Positions 1 to 10,540 of a DNA stretch of 64,000 bases are shown in pieces. This DNA comes from Gonocerus acuteangulatus (lineage: Eukaryota; Arthropoda; Insecta; Hemiptera; Coreidae). Every line of letters begins with the position of its first letter. Within the stretch, counting starts at the first letter, position 1. The stretch spans positions 104,070,176 through 104,134,175 of the forward strand of contig OX328125.1 of assembly GCA_946811695.1 (NCBI GenBank), in the 5' to 3' direction. Made by a program: the position numbers and the translations under genes. Below the pieces are notes generated by a model, which did no database searches, was not told the origin of the DNA, and saw only the letters and a program-made list of their open reading frames with translations.

Positions 1-375
1 CGTTTTCAAGTAAACTAGTATTATACATTTTTTTTACACAAAAAATAATAGCAGATTTAAAATCAGCACCCCAAAAAACCCTAATGTGGTAAATATCATT
101 GAAAAAAAAAATAGTGATTTTTCCCAGTCTGCAAGAGACTAAAAATTTGTAAGGGAAAAAGTAACTTGACGTTTTGAAATTCAATATCTCCCCTTGAGAT
201 AATCCGATTATTACGTCATTGAAATCTTTCAAAAGAAGAATGACTCTTTTTTTCTAACCATATAAATGACTATTGAATTATCTGAAAAGCCACTTGCATA
301 AAATGGTTCTTAAAATAAAAATAAAATGTAAACGTTTTTGCTAATAATTGTTTTATGTTAATCTAAAACCTATCA

Positions 376-376
<1 letters not shown>
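1..376. other. AT-rich non-coding sequence
   Basis: I see no coding frame, tRNA-like box or terminal repeat here. It runs into a (TA)n tract at 377. Confidence 0.5.

Positions 377-432
<56 letters not shown>
377..432. repeat. (TA)n microsatellite
   Basis: About 28 uninterrupted TA units. Other (TA)n tracts in the window sit at fixed places in transposable elements; no element could be identified around this one. Confidence 0.95.
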
Positions 433-433
<1 letters not shown>

Positions 434-1414
434 TATTCTCTACATAAATATGTTAATAGTAAACCCACCGTAGACTGCTGCTCCTTCTATACCGCCCTAA
501 AACCCCTAAGGATCTATAGAGACCAAATCCCCTAAGACCTGAGCCAATTTAGAGGAGCAGGTTGGTGTTATATCCTGCAGAATTGATGGGCCACCTCGTC
601 TCCCTCTCCTGAATACCAAGCAACTAAGCAGGCGGTACTAAATACCTAATCGAGAGGCAACATAAAATTCTATCCTGCTCAGAAATTCCTTCCGACGAGG
701 GAAATCTAGTGAAATCATTTCTAAGGCCATATTCTTAACCTTTATTGACGAAGCCGGTTGGGAAATCTTTTTTATTTATTGTGAGTATCACAACGGAGTC
801 GACGAATTCATTAAAACGACAGAATCAAAGGCAGGTAGTTTTGGTCAGATCTACGAATATTGGTCAGTTGTCCTAAAAAAAACAGATTGTTCTCCTAAAG
901 ATATGAAAACTAACAGAAATGATCAAACAAAATCATTACATAGAATAAAAACAAAGGGAAATAAAAATATGAAATACTTAGTTATATTTTTGAATAAATG
1001 TTTTCATGCTTTGAATGTGTTAGTAGTGTTTGTGTGTATGGGCTACCTTCCGTCAGTAAGTCATGTAAGTCGTAAGGAATGGTTAGTTTGCTCCGTTGTC
1101 TACAGTCAGTTAGTATATGTTTGACGGTTAGTGTTCTGTTGCATATTCGACAAGAGGGTATTTCATTTCTGTCTAGTAAGCATGAATGGGTAAGTCCGGT
1201 GTGTCATATCCGAAGCCAAGATAAAATAACTTCGTCTCGTCGAGAGGGGGGAAATCTTATTAAATGAGAACAAAATCTATTCGAAACCTTATTTATTTTT
1301 TGTATTTAATTTCTTATGAGTTCCCCGACGGACGTGATTAAATGACCAGGGCAGCAGAATCAAAATCCGATCCGATTGTAATAATAAAAAAGACAAAACT
1401 TAAATTTAAAAAAA
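433..1414. other. Unassigned non-coding sequence
   Basis: Mixed-composition DNA with no coding frame I can support; the short frames at 903-1267 lack codon bias and homology signs. There is no clear inverted or tandem repeat. It ends where family A begins. Confidence 0.45.
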
Positions 1415-2328
1415 GTCCGACTCGCAGGAACTGCATCAACTTAGCGCGGTTCCGTTCTTATCCCTAATGTCATTTGGAAAGGTTGAAATAGAATCAGTTA
1501 TAAAGGTTAGACCTTTCATGAAATACTCGTAATTTATGATCCCAAATATGTCACGGTTGGAAGGATCCATACCTCATACCTGACTCCCTGGGCCTTATCA
1601 AGGTTCTCTCAAGAAAAACACTAGTTACTGTTTCCTATTTTCTTTTACTATAATACTAATTTTACAGATAAATGCAATATATAAAAAAAAAAACTACAAC
1701 AAAATATGATTCAAGCAAAGACAAAAACCCGTTCAAAAGAACAGAAGAAACACATTTGAAGTTTTAAGAACTTATTTCTCCGATTGACATCGCCTAATCG
1801 AAAATATTCTCGGAATATTAATTGTAGAGAATTTAGTAAGCTTTCGAATAGTTTCTATCCACTTACCAAGATTTCCCAACTGTTTTCGAGATATTAAGGG
1901 AAATATGCGAAGTTTCCAAAACTTTTCATGTCTCTTAATAAAATATTTTATTCTAATCATTCCTTAACTCCAAACGTAACCAAAATTTAAACATCTTTGT
2001 TTTTATGAATTTCAAACACGCAGAAAATATTTTAACTGAATCCCATGATTCTAAGTACCCAAACCAAAAACGTATTTCATCAAATATTTTGCCACTTTTC
2101 TCAATAATGGTAAAAGCTATCGCCTTAAAAATGGTTTCATTCGTTTTCCTAGGCCAAGAAGCCTATAAAACGAGTACTTGCAAGCATAGGAAGTAAGCGC
2201 AACAATTTTTTTCGCGCGAATATCGCTCCAAAAACCATGTTCCGCTGGACAGATTCTACATGTGAACTTGACTTTTCAAATTAGACGAAAGATTTTTGTA
2301 CCAAATGTCATCAAAAGAGCGAGAACAG

Positions 2329-2396
<68 letters not shown>
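1415..2396 (+). repeat. Family A dispersed repeat, long copy ending in (TA)n
   Basis: Starts with the recurring head GTCCGACTCGCAGGAACTGC, continues through the shared core (TTCTCCGATTGACATCGCC, then TTTTCGAGATATTAAGG, then CCATGATTCTAAGTACCCAA) and reaches a (TA)n tract at 2332-2396. The same order recurs at 25105, 25990 and, inverted, 54886. I see no coding capacity or inverted termini, so the class is unknown; it is probably a non-autonomous element. The other end of the consensus (GAGGT...AAGCGGGGTTCC) is missing here. Confidence 0.75.
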
Positions 2397-2399
<3 letters not shown>

Positions 2400-2569
2400 G
2401 GGAAGGTGTTGTACGTCTTGTACCTTTGACCATCGAGGCTGTCGCGGCACGTAGCAACATTTTATAAATTTTGGTATAATTAGTGTTTAGCTCCTTCACT
2501 AGAGGGCTTGTGTAACCTACTTTGGATTATTCAAGTCAAAGAGGATTATTGCAAAAAATAAATCCATTT

Positions 2570-2720
2570 CTATCACCATCCGGTGGACGGATTCTGCTGG
2601 TTAACGAACTTGACCATTCAAATTTGACGAAAGACTTTTGTACCAAATTTCATCATAAGCGGACCATTTTTGAGCCTCAATACAGTAGGGCAAAATCGAA
2701 AAACTTCTATGTTTTTTGAG
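2570..2720 (+). repeat. Family A fragment
   Basis: Matches the pre-(TA)n part of family A (GGTTAACGAACTTGACC, GACGAAAGACTTTTGTACC, then a GGACCATTTTTGAGC-type segment). No TA tract follows here. Confidence 0.65.
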
Positions 2721-2753
2721 CTGCTAAACAAGAATAAAATACTTATAAAATAA

Positions 2754-2861
2754 GTAAATTCTTATGGAATGGATGAATCGTTTCTCGAGGTAAATTCTTA
2801 TGGAATGGATGAATCGTTTCTCGAGGTAAATTCTTATGGAATGTATGAATCGTTTCTCGAG
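2754..2861 (+). repeat. 36-bp tandem repeat, 3 copies
   Basis: Three head-to-tail 36-bp units beginning GTAAATTCTTATGGAATG and ending TTTCTCGAG; the third has a single G to T change. A partial fourth unit follows (GTAAATT). Confidence 0.95.
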
Positions 2862-3255
2862 GTAAATTGATGATTTTCCAGTTCTCTAAAGACATTGGCG
2901 TTTTAAAAGGCTTGATATAATGAATTAGGAATTTATGATACCATGAAATAAAAAGAAATTTCGAACTTCCTCAAAATGGCAGCTTCCAACGAAGCTTTAA
3001 TGCAGTGAGCATATTATGTTCACGTTGAGCTTCTAGGATCCTTGCTCACGAATGATTTAATAGTGACTGAACTTCTACGTTAGCAAAAGATTCCATTGCA
3101 GTATTTTATTTAATTGTTGGTGTTCCGCTTTATGGCGATGTACACCTTACATTTTATATAGTTATTACAGAACATTATGTTACCTTATTTTTTCCGTATG
3201 TATATTAGGTATGTATATAATATTACATTGCATTTTATTACCTTACTTTACTACT
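2862..3255. other. Unassigned AT-rich sequence
   Basis: No coding frame or repeat recognised apart from imperfect ATTACATTT-like repetition around 3150-3250 next to the SINE tail. Confidence 0.4.
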
Positions 3256-3622
3256 AAAAAAAAAAAAAATAAATAAAAAACTCAGTCCCGTAACAGGCCA
3301 CGAGGGCCCTGAGGGGCAGATACTATAGAGGTGTCTGATTCATGACCATACGGCACACTAGGGAGATAGTGTGGCCAGTACTATGCTCCGACCACCTGAT
3401 TTTCCCCTTGGCCGCTTCGACTGCTAGGGTCATTAGCACCCAAGGTACCCATTGATAAATTTATTAAAGGCTGGGTCGGCCTAGGGACGGTCAGGGAGGC
3501 CGAATTTAACCCATGAACGATGAAACTAGAAGAAAAAGTCTTTAGTGCTTGCTCGGGATTTGAACTCAGGCTTCCAGACTTATTATTAGCAGTGCTCTAC
3601 CACTGAGCTAACCTCGCCCCCT
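3256..3622 (-). mobile_element. tRNA-derived SINE, family B (T-rich tail)
   Basis: On the minus strand it opens with a tRNA-like head: GGTTAGCTCAGTGGTAGAGC (A box), then GAGTTCAAATCCCGAGC (B box). A conserved body follows to CCTGTTACGGGACTGAG. After that comes a T-rich tail on the same strand (the A-rich run at 3256-3280 on the plus strand). It matches the copies at 44661-45021 and 57484-57722. A T-rich rather than A-rich end is unusual for a SINE. Confidence 0.8.
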
Positions 3623-3704
3623 AACTTTACTACTAAATTACATTATATCAGCGTGTTTTCTTTATATTTACTTTATGTATACTTTATTAGATTGCATTAC
3701 GAGT

Positions 3705-3850
3705 CAGTCGTAATAAGGGTGGCGAGCTAACCACACATGGGGATTTAATGGTCCCTGAGGAGGTGGCATAAAGGCCACGAAACATGTAGGGCGTGCCAAC
3801 AATAAAGTAGTACATAGAAAATGGAGTACTAGTATTTGACCTGCGATATA
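3705..3850 (+). repeat. Single arm of the 8876-9689 foldback family
   Basis: Matches the right arm of the foldback at 8876-9689: GTGGCGAGCTA, CCTGAGGAGGTGGCATAAAG, GGCCACGAAAC, then ATGGAGTACTAGTATTTGACC, ending in a short TA run. It carries one hammerhead-like core. No inverted partner is seen nearby. Confidence 0.75.
3755..3788 (+). other. Hammerhead-ribozyme-like motif 1
   Basis: CTGAGGA, an unpaired G, stem GTGGC/GCCAC around a 6-nt loop, GAAA, then CATGTA. This matches the hammerhead core CUGANGA...GAAA with GUA before the expected cleavage site. The extra G before stem II departs from the canonical core, so activity is uncertain. Confidence 0.5.
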
Positions 3851-3906
3851 TATTTAAAAACTAAATAAATATAAGTAATTAAAGGTCAGAAATAAGCGGA
3901 ATAGAA

Positions 3907-4020
3907 TTATGTTTGTATATCCATTACAGTAACACCAGAATCAGGATAGTATTCCTTCTTTTCCTGTTGTACTTTCTTATAGCTTGGGAAATAGTTCAAT
4001 CCGTCCGCTTTGGATGTATT
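3907..4020 (-). CDS. Possible terminal coding exon (unidentified)
   Basis: On the minus strand a frame ending in TAA at 3907-3909 reads NTSKADGLNYFPSYKK, then VQQEKKEYYPDSGVTVMDIQT. It has the composition of a real hydrophilic C-terminus rather than of random AT-rich sequence. The upper boundary is uncertain: GGCAAG|AAT at 4021-4022 could be an acceptor, but the upstream tract is TA-rich, not pyrimidine-rich, and the frame runs on towards the 23-bp array at 4062. It lies downstream of exon C on the same strand, so it could be the last exon of that gene. I do not recognise the sequence. Confidence 0.33.
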   Translation of the reverse strand, partial: NTSKADGLNYFPSYKKVQQEKKEYYPDSGVTVMDIQT

Positions 4021-4061
4021 CTTGCCATTTGTTTTATATATATATACACAAAACAACACTT

Positions 4062-4360
4062 GATTGCGTAAACCTTAGGTGGATGATTGCGTAAACCTTA
4101 GGTGGATGATTGCGTAAACCTTAGGTGGATGATTGCGTAAACCTTAGGTGGATGATTGCGTAAACCTTAGGTGGATGATTGCGTAAACCTTAGGTGGATG
4201 ATTGCGTAAACCTTAGGTGGATGATTGCGTAAACCTTAGGTGGATGATTGCGTAAACCTTAGGTGGATGATTGCGTAAACCTTAGGTGGATGATTGCGTA
4301 AACCTTAGGTGGATGATTGCGTAAACCTTAGGTGGATGATTGCGTAAACCTTAGGTGGAT
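4062..4360 (+). repeat. 23-bp tandem repeat, 13 perfect copies
   Basis: Exactly 13 identical units of 23 bp (each GATTGCGTAAACC followed by TTAGGTGGAT; 13 x 23 = 299), plus a 5-bp start of a fourteenth. Lack of divergence points to very recent expansion or homogenisation. Confidence 0.97.
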
Positions 4361-4409
4361 GATTGGACTCTTTCTTTTTTACAGGAAGGTAAGTCGAAGT
4401 ATTTATTTA

Positions 4410-4605
4410 TTTTAATTTTAACGTCCATGATTATTAAGTACCAATTTTAGGACGGGTTATCTATAGGTTACCACCCATTTCTAGCCAGGACAGGGCTGAT
4501 GCATTTTCTTTTTTGTAAAGAAAAGCCACCACCCGTAGGGGGAATCGAACCCACGACCCTTGGCGCAGAGTGTTAAGTGCTCACACTCACGGCCACTGGG
4601 CCTCC
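4410..4605 (-). mobile_element. tRNA-derived SINE, family C
   Basis: On the minus strand: GGAGGCCCAGTGGCCGTGAG head, GTGGGTTCGATTCCCCC B box, then a body with GGTAACCTATAGATAACCCG and an ending near AACGT. Same family as 43638-43850 and 53371-53565. Confidence 0.8.
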
Positions 4606-5142
4606 AAGTCATAACCCATATGAATCGATCTTCTGTAAGTCCTACAATTTATCATTTTCCCTTGATAGTCGACTTCTCATCATTTGACTGCATATCAAAA
4701 TTCTTCAGGAAGGCGACACACACTGCTTGAGAAGTTTACTCACGTGTGGAGAATCTGCGTGATGGGAATTTTGTATGCTTCGTTTTAATGGAGTAGAGAA
4801 AAAATTGCTAGAGATAAATTTGTAAGCTGTAAATCTCAGAAAATGTCTTCATTATATGAATAACCTGCCTTGTTATGACATAACACCAGACAGATTAATT
4901 GGCAAGTCGGAGGATAAAGGATTAAATAACGCCAGTTTTTCCAAGGAAAAAATATTCTAAGATTGATTTAATTATTTCTGGAGCAGCCTCCGTCCAATTA
5001 ATAAAGTATCTAATCCATAATGAAACGCCATCTTTAAACAAAATGATAATATTAATAGATAATCATTACATAAAGAAAATACATATAACTCGGTAAAAAG
5101 AAGAAAAAAAAATGTAAATAACAAAAATAGAAAAAATAAATA
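4606..5142. other. Unassigned AT-rich sequence
   Basis: No supported gene. A minus-strand frame near 4972-5205 is leucine/phenylalanine-rich because of the A/T bias and overlaps the start of a family A fragment. Confidence 0.4.
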
Positions 5143-5239
5143 AATAGTCCGTCCCGCAGGAGCTGCATAAGTAAACACATTCCTCAGAAGATAGGTAGTG
5201 TACACTGCAATCCTGAATAACTTGTTTAAATATAATCTT

Positions 5240-5324
<85 letters not shown>

Positions 5325-5480
5325 TTTACGTTTGAGCTGTACGAAGCTCAAAAATGGTCAAATATTAAAAAAAAAATACTTCGTCTGTATGAGGGTTCTG
5401 AAACGTAAGATTTTCTAGTCAGCAAATCCGCATAGCGTCATGAGGACAACTTCAAGAGCGGGCTTCCTCTATTATGAAGT
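5143..5480 (+). repeat. Rearranged family A fragment with (TC)n-(TA)n
   Basis: The head (AGTCCGTCCCGCAGGAGCTGC) and the far end (GGGTTCTGAAACGTAAG to GCGTCATGAGGACAAC) of family A are brought together. They flank a compound microsatellite: (CT)n at 5244-5290 and (AT)n at 5291-5320. The core of the family is missing. Confidence 0.6.
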
Positions 5481-5557
5481 AACGCACTGAAACCTAAAAC
5501 TTCACAATAATCCAAAAGTTCGAACTTTTAGTTGCGCTGAAGTAAAATGCCAATATA

Positions 5558-6789
5558 CTATATATTTGTCAAATACCACTCACTCACTCATTGACCTATC
5601 AATACCCAGCCCAAACCACTCGACAGAAAATTTTGAAATTTTCAATGGACACTCCTTATATAACGTAGGCACTCACTAAGAAAGGATTTTTTGATATTCG
5701 AATTTTTAAGTATTTTTAGAAGGGTTTAAAGTTTGAGTTGGTTAGAACATGCAAGCCTGGGTAGCATGCGTTGCTAGGACGACAAGAGAACAGCTGTTAC
5801 CGTACATTATCTATTTCATAGTATTATTTTTAATTGAGGTTAATTTCCACTATGATGGCAGTCCTTGAATTACTAGAAATAAAATGTGATTTTGTCCCTC
5901 ATAGAGTTTACGCCCTGGTGATGGCCCATCCGAGGTAATAATATCCCGAACCACTTTACACAACAATTTGAAATTTTGCATGGACAATACGTTTAGAATG
6001 TAAACACTCGCTAAGAAAGGTTTTTTTGATATTCAAATGTTTAAGTACTTTTAGGGGGGGTTGAATTATTAAGAAGTTCCTCATCGGCTCATAAACAGTC
6101 CGAATTTGATACAAAACATTTGGTACACAAATCTTTCTTCTCATTTAAAACGTGAAGTTCATTAACGAGTTGATTCCGTTTACTGGAGCATGGTTTTTGG
6201 AGCGAAATTTGTGCGAAAGATTCCTTAACATAGGAAAACGAATGAAACCCTTTTTTAAGCGAGTTCTGTAGCCATTTACCAGAAAAATTGATAGAAATAC
6301 TTTTCAAAACTAATTTTCTGTTTGGGTATTCAGAAACGAAGTATTTGGGAAAAAATTGTATGAATGGTGATACAAAGTTTTCGGATCTCAGTATATTTTT
6401 TAAAATATCTCGAAAACGGTTGGGAACTCGTAGTAAGTGGAAGGCGGCTATTCGAAAGGTTACTACTATATTCTCTACAATAAGATTCTGTTGTAATGTT
6501 CGGTGGGGCGATGTCAATCGAAGAGATAAGTGCTAAAAACCTCAAATTTGTTAGTTTTATGCTTTTCGACGTGTATTTTTCTCTGTTTACCTAACTTTTT
6601 AAGCGTTTTTTTTTCTTTTTACTCTCCACCGGTACGGTTACCTCCACATGGTGTTTCCTGGGCAACTTTAAAGTCCGTGCAATAATAAGCTGTACAAAAT
6701 TATGTAGTAGCGTTAATTTTGATCATATCTTATTTAACGCAATATAAAAAATACTTATCGGCCGTGGTGAAGCACGGGTATTCAGCTAG
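5558..6789 (+). mobile_element. Helitron-like element, copy 1
   Basis: The 3' end has the Helitron signature: a hairpin CCGTG-GTGAAG-CACGG at 6762-6777, eight nt later CTAG (6786-6789), then T. The left end shares TTTGTCAAATACCACTCAC with 42593; the exact 5' TC is uncertain (5569 possible). An internal segment is partly duplicated (5610-5720 versus 5940-6060), and a family A fragment occupies 6100-6545. No Rep/helicase is encoded, so it is non-autonomous. Confidence 0.6.
6100..6545 (-). repeat. Family A fragment inside the Helitron-like element
   Basis: Inverted match to the family A core (GTTTGGGTATTCAGAAACG, ATCTCGAAAACGGTTGGG, CGATGTCAATCGAAGAGATA on the plus strand). The frames of 70-140 aa across it are on both strands and reflect composition, not a gene. 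Confidence 0.65.
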
Positions 6790-6981
6790 TATATTGTATT
6801 AACGGCTGGGAACATGACGAAAATGATTGTCAGTTACTTACAATGTTTGTATTTTACCTTAATGCAAGTTGATTATGGTTATCTCAAGTGGCCACTCAGG
6901 ATATCAAAATATCTGATTTTTAACCAGGATTTTTGATTTCTGAATTTTCTGAATTAAATAGTAAAATAATAATTCAAATGC

Positions 6982-6982
<1 letters not shown>

Positions 6983-7038
<56 letters not shown>

Positions 7039-7530
7039 CTCTTCGCTCTCTCACTGGCACAAAAAGGTTCTGATTGAGATGCCTTTTTGTTCTTAAGTAC
7101 CTACTTAATTTCCTCGAAATTTGGCCAAATTTGCGTTTTATCTTTATAAACTTCCAGATACACTTTTTATAGGTTTTATAATACAGAAAAATTAATGAAC
7201 ATTTCTCAGGCAATATCTGTACCCATTTTCAAGGAATGTAGATAAAACTAGTTTTTCTTACTGATTTTTGGTTTTGGTACTTTGTTAGATTGTTAGATGC
7301 AGTTGAAATATTTTCAACATGTTTGGAATATATCTATATTATATTAAAATTTTGGTTACTTTTAGAGTTAAGGAAGGTTTAGATAAAAAAATATTAATAG
7401 ACGTGAACAGTTTAAGCATTTTCAAATATTTTCTTGAATATCTCTAAAAACGTTGAGTACCTAATTGTGGTAAATGGAAGGTGAACATACGAAAGCTTAA
7501 TAAATTCTCTACAAAAAAGATTCATAAGAA
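6983..7530 (-). repeat. Family A copy, inverted, starting at (TA)n
   Basis: A (TA)n tract at 6983-7035 is followed by inverted, diverged family A core (TTTTTGGTTTTGGTACTTTG, TTTTGGTTACTTTTAGAGTT, AATTCTCTACAAAAAAGATTC). The order, (TA)n then core in inverse orientation, matches 54886-55988. Confidence 0.6.
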
Positions 7531-8009
7531 AATTTTTTAACGGGTATTTGTCTTTTTACCTCACTTTCTAATTGAATTTTAGCATAAATATGTTTAGCGG
7601 TGACTAACCTGGGAAAAAACGTTACAAAAAAGAGTCCGCTGGCGTGTACATTCTCATTCGTACATGTCTTATTCGTACATCCGCAGTGGCCATGTACGAA
7701 TAAGAAGACTGCTTGTGTCACAAAAAAGTGATCGCTGGCGTTCGCGCAAGCGCAGTGGCGTTCGCACATGCGAAGAGGCGTTCGCGCATTCGAAGTGGCC
7801 ATGTACGAAAAATATGACTGTATGTTATAGAGTATTTTACATAGGCTTGTCGGGTGGACCTGAAGCATATTTATGTTCCTGAATTAGAGCAGGAGGCTCT
7901 AAACGAAATAATTTTTTTTAAAGTGTATTTAACCGTGAAATTAGTACTTTAGCAAAGGTAAGAACATGAAAAACGTGTTGGTTTTTATTTTATTTATTTT
8001 TTTTTTTTA
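7531..8009. other. Unassigned sequence with short GC-rich internal repeats
   Basis: Around 7640-7810 a short motif resembling CGTACAT / TTCGCGCA-GCGCAGTGGC recurs several times in diverged form (ACGAATAAG, GTTCGCGCAAGCG, GTTCGCACATGCG, GTTCGCGCATTCG). The open frames on both strands come from this repetition. The rest is AT-rich and ends in the A-rich tail of a SINE. Confidence 0.4.
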
Positions 8010-8173
8010 CGGCGCATCTACATCTAGGTCATTAGCGCCGACATCCAGGGTGCAGCGAGGAATTTTACCAGCGAGCCGTGGGATGATAAAATTCCTGCCG
8101 GAAGTTGGGAATCGAACCCACCATCTCCCGCTTATGAATCCAAGGCGCTAGCCATTAGACCACGGGAGACCCC
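8010..8173 (-). mobile_element. tRNA-derived SINE, family A-box/B-box type 1
   Basis: On the minus strand: GGGGTCTCCCGTGGTCTAAT head with A box (TGGCTAGCGCCTTGG), GTGGGTTCGATTCCC B box, a body ending GGCGCTAATGACCTAG...GCGCCGT, then an A/T-rich tail (7982-8009). Related copies: 47704-47854, 54055-54427, 56179-56265. It ends in A-rich sequence, unlike family B. Confidence 0.85.
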
Positions 8174-8814
8174 ACGTGTTGGTAATAGTGTTTTTCCAGA
8201 GCGAATGTTTAGGAGTTATGTTAGTTCTCCAGCGAGATATGAAAAAGGGCTGAATCCACTGAGAAAGGAGCCCTGGATAAGAAGAGGATTGTGTTAGGGG
8301 CGGCCCATTCTTCATGGTGCAATCAGCTGGGATCTCTCTGGTTCTCTCTAAACCCTTTCTGGTATACCGCCTTCTCATATCTAGCCTGAAATATTTTCCA
8401 TGTATATATACGTTTTATTTACTAGAACATGACATAAGTCTGGGGTAAATGTATCAGGTTGCGGAAACAAAGAAGTATTTTTAGGTTGGAACAGGACTGA
8501 AAGAGCGAACAATTGATTCGTATCGCATAAAAATCTCTGGATATTATTGCAAAGACATAAAAAATAAACTGGTCATTTGCTTCTTACTCAATTTCATTTA
8601 ATTCAATGAAAAAGCAAAAAAATAATCTATATACATAAAAAAAAGCACGAATAATTTCAACCTATAATGTTTTTATGAACGGCTGACTCAATTACGAATG
8701 TGTTAATTATTTCTCTTCTGGAGTGATATGTGTGTAGTGGAGGTACCTACTACACACAGAATAAGCACAGAAAACTCATAATTTAATTAACTTATGAACT
8801 TGTCTTTATTTATC

Positions 8815-8817
<3 letters not shown>
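8174..8817. other. Unassigned non-coding sequence
   Basis: No coding frame or repeat recognised between the SINE and the (TA)n tract at 8818-8875. Confidence 0.4.
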
Positions 8818-8877
<60 letters not shown>

Positions 8878-8946
8878 TTTATATATGGCCAAGGTCAAAA
8901 GAATAGTACTCCAATTTTCTTTGTAATATTTATTGTTTGTACGCCC

Positions 8947-8980
8947 TACACGTTTCGTGGCCTTTATGCCACCTCCTCAG
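8947..8980 (-). other. Hammerhead-ribozyme-like motif 2
   Basis: Minus strand CTGAGGA, unpaired G, GTGGC/GCCAC stem, GAAA, CGTGTA. It is the inverted partner of the motif at 9584-9617. Confidence 0.5.
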
Positions 8981-9583
8981 GGGCTATTACATCCCCATGT
9001 GTGGATAGCTCGCCACCCATACTAAGACTGAGGCTAGCTAAATCATCTGTGTCGAGAGGCTTAGTAATCAGCTTATTACGATAAGTTCTATAAAGGCCTG
9101 TACTATTGTTTTTTTTTCACTGGCTTGTTCGCTATTGTCTAATGTTATTGTAAAATATTTTATTTAAAAATTGAATTTCTGTCTGCTTATTTACAGAGTT
9201 CCTGTTTTTAATTAAGACAGAAATTAAATTTTTAAATAAAATATTTTACAATAACATTAGACAATAGCGAACAAGCCAGTGAAAAAAACAATAGTACAGG
9301 CCTTTATAGAACTTATCGTAATAAGCTGATTACTAAGCCTCTCGACACAGATGATTTAGCTTGCCTCAGTCATAGTATGGGTGGCGAGCTATCCACACAT
9401 AGGGTATGTACAATATAACATTATTTTTATTATACTTTAACAATAGATTTAGGGTTAGGATTTAGTATAGGAAATGTAATTTGATTCGTTTATAATATAT
9501 TAATGACATAAATTTAATGGATTTACGAAAATGAAAAATATGTTTTTAAAAATTTGTTAAAAATTTTTAGGATGTAATGGCCC

Positions 9584-9617
9584 CTGAGGAGGTGGCATAA
9601 AGGCCACGAAACGTGTA
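9584..9617 (+). other. Hammerhead-ribozyme-like motif 3
   Basis: CTGAGGA-G-GTGGC-ATAAAG-GCCAC-GAAACGTGTA. The flanks can form an open stem I: GCCC before the core pairs with GGGC after GTA, then an internal loop, then TGTA with TACA. That is the layout of a type I hammerhead with a very short stem III. The extra G before stem II is the main departure from the canonical core. Confidence 0.52.
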
Positions 9618-9686
9618 GGGCGTACAAACAATAAATAGTACAAAGAGAATTGGAGTACTATTCTTTTGACCTTGGCCATATATAAA

Positions 9687-9689
<3 letters not shown>

Positions 9690-9731
<42 letters not shown>

Positions 9732-10372
9732 CTGTCTGTCAGTTTGTCTGTCCGTTTGTTCCTTATACAAATCCACGTGGTTTGACCGATTTTGACCAAA
9801 CTTGGTACACAGGTAGGTCTTGATCCGGGAAGTCTCCTAGGCTAGGTCAAAAAAAAAATCTACCAGCTGTCTGTCTATATGTTTGTTCCATATACAAATC
9901 CACACCGGTCGACAGATTTTACCTATGCTTGGCACACGGGTAGATCTTGATCCGGGGAGTGCCGTAGGCTAAGTCAAAAACGTCTACTATCAGTCTGTCT
10001 CTATGTTAGTTCCTTATACAAATCCACACCGTTTAACCGATTTTCATCAAACTTGGCTCAGAGGTAGGTCTTGATACGGGGAGTGCCATACTCTAGGTCA
10101 AAAACGTCTATCAACTGTTTGTCCCTTATGGAAATCTTGACCGTATTTGACCAAACTTGGCACACATGCAGGTCTTGGCCCTGGGAGTGTCATAGGCTAG
10201 GTTAAAATCGTCTAGGACTAACAACTCCGAGGTCACGGATTCGAAACTGTGAACCCAAACAGTTGCAGAGTTGTGTTATTAGATTTTAATATTACTTATT
10301 TGGTTTCCAATTTATTTGGGATTTTCTATATTCAGAAAGAAGGTGTAGCATGGCACACCGGATAACAGCTAG
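9690..10372 (+). mobile_element. Helitron, non-autonomous, family H copy
   Basis: Begins with a (TA)n tract (expanded from a TCTATATATATA-type 5' end, compare 48709-49423). It contains four diverged repeats of a segment like CCTTATACAAATCCACACCG...CGATTTTGACCAAACTTGG. It ends with hairpin GGTGT-AGCATGGC-ACACC, then GGATAACAGCTAG (CTAG at 10369-10372) followed by T. No coding capacity. Confidence 0.75.
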
Positions 10373-10540
10373 TTAATAATTGTCTACACATAAAGAGAAA
10401 ACTAAAGCAAAGCATACATGGAAGATTCGGCGGACTATATAATTCCTTATGGACTCAGATAGCTCAATACATGGACTACGAAACATTTACAGCGATAATC
10501 CCATCATTGTGAACATGTACTTTTCATTGCATCCGGGCTG

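Larger units (their letters stand above)
8876..9689. mobile_element. Giant foldback element with paired hammerhead-like motifs
   Basis: Left arm 8876 to about 9183 and right arm about 9214-9689 are near-perfect inverted copies (TATATGGCCAAGGTCAAAAG versus CTTTTGACCTTGGCCATATA; AGGCCTGTACTATTG versus CAATAGTACAGGCCT). A short loop lies at about 9190-9210. The right arm is interrupted by about 165 bp at 9405-9569. (TA)n tracts flank both outer ends (8818-8875, 9690-9729). Each arm carries a hammerhead-like core, so the two face outward as an inverted pair. No protein is encoded. A transcript would fold into a hairpin of more than 300 bp. Confidence 0.8.

Noticed and set aside
2256..2499. Open frames with poly-IY or IYIYIY peptides at (TA)n tracts (also at 6974, 8794, 9557, 11091, 26777, 31755, 34763, 54868, 57710, 59589)
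   Set aside because: They are translations of TA repeats and share no codon bias or homology.
4062..4360. CRISPR array
   Set aside because: The 23-bp units are directly adjacent with no spacers, in a eukaryotic context.
6089..6545. 142-aa and 82-aa frames on opposite strands
   Set aside because: Both fall in a family A fragment; other copies do not keep the frames.
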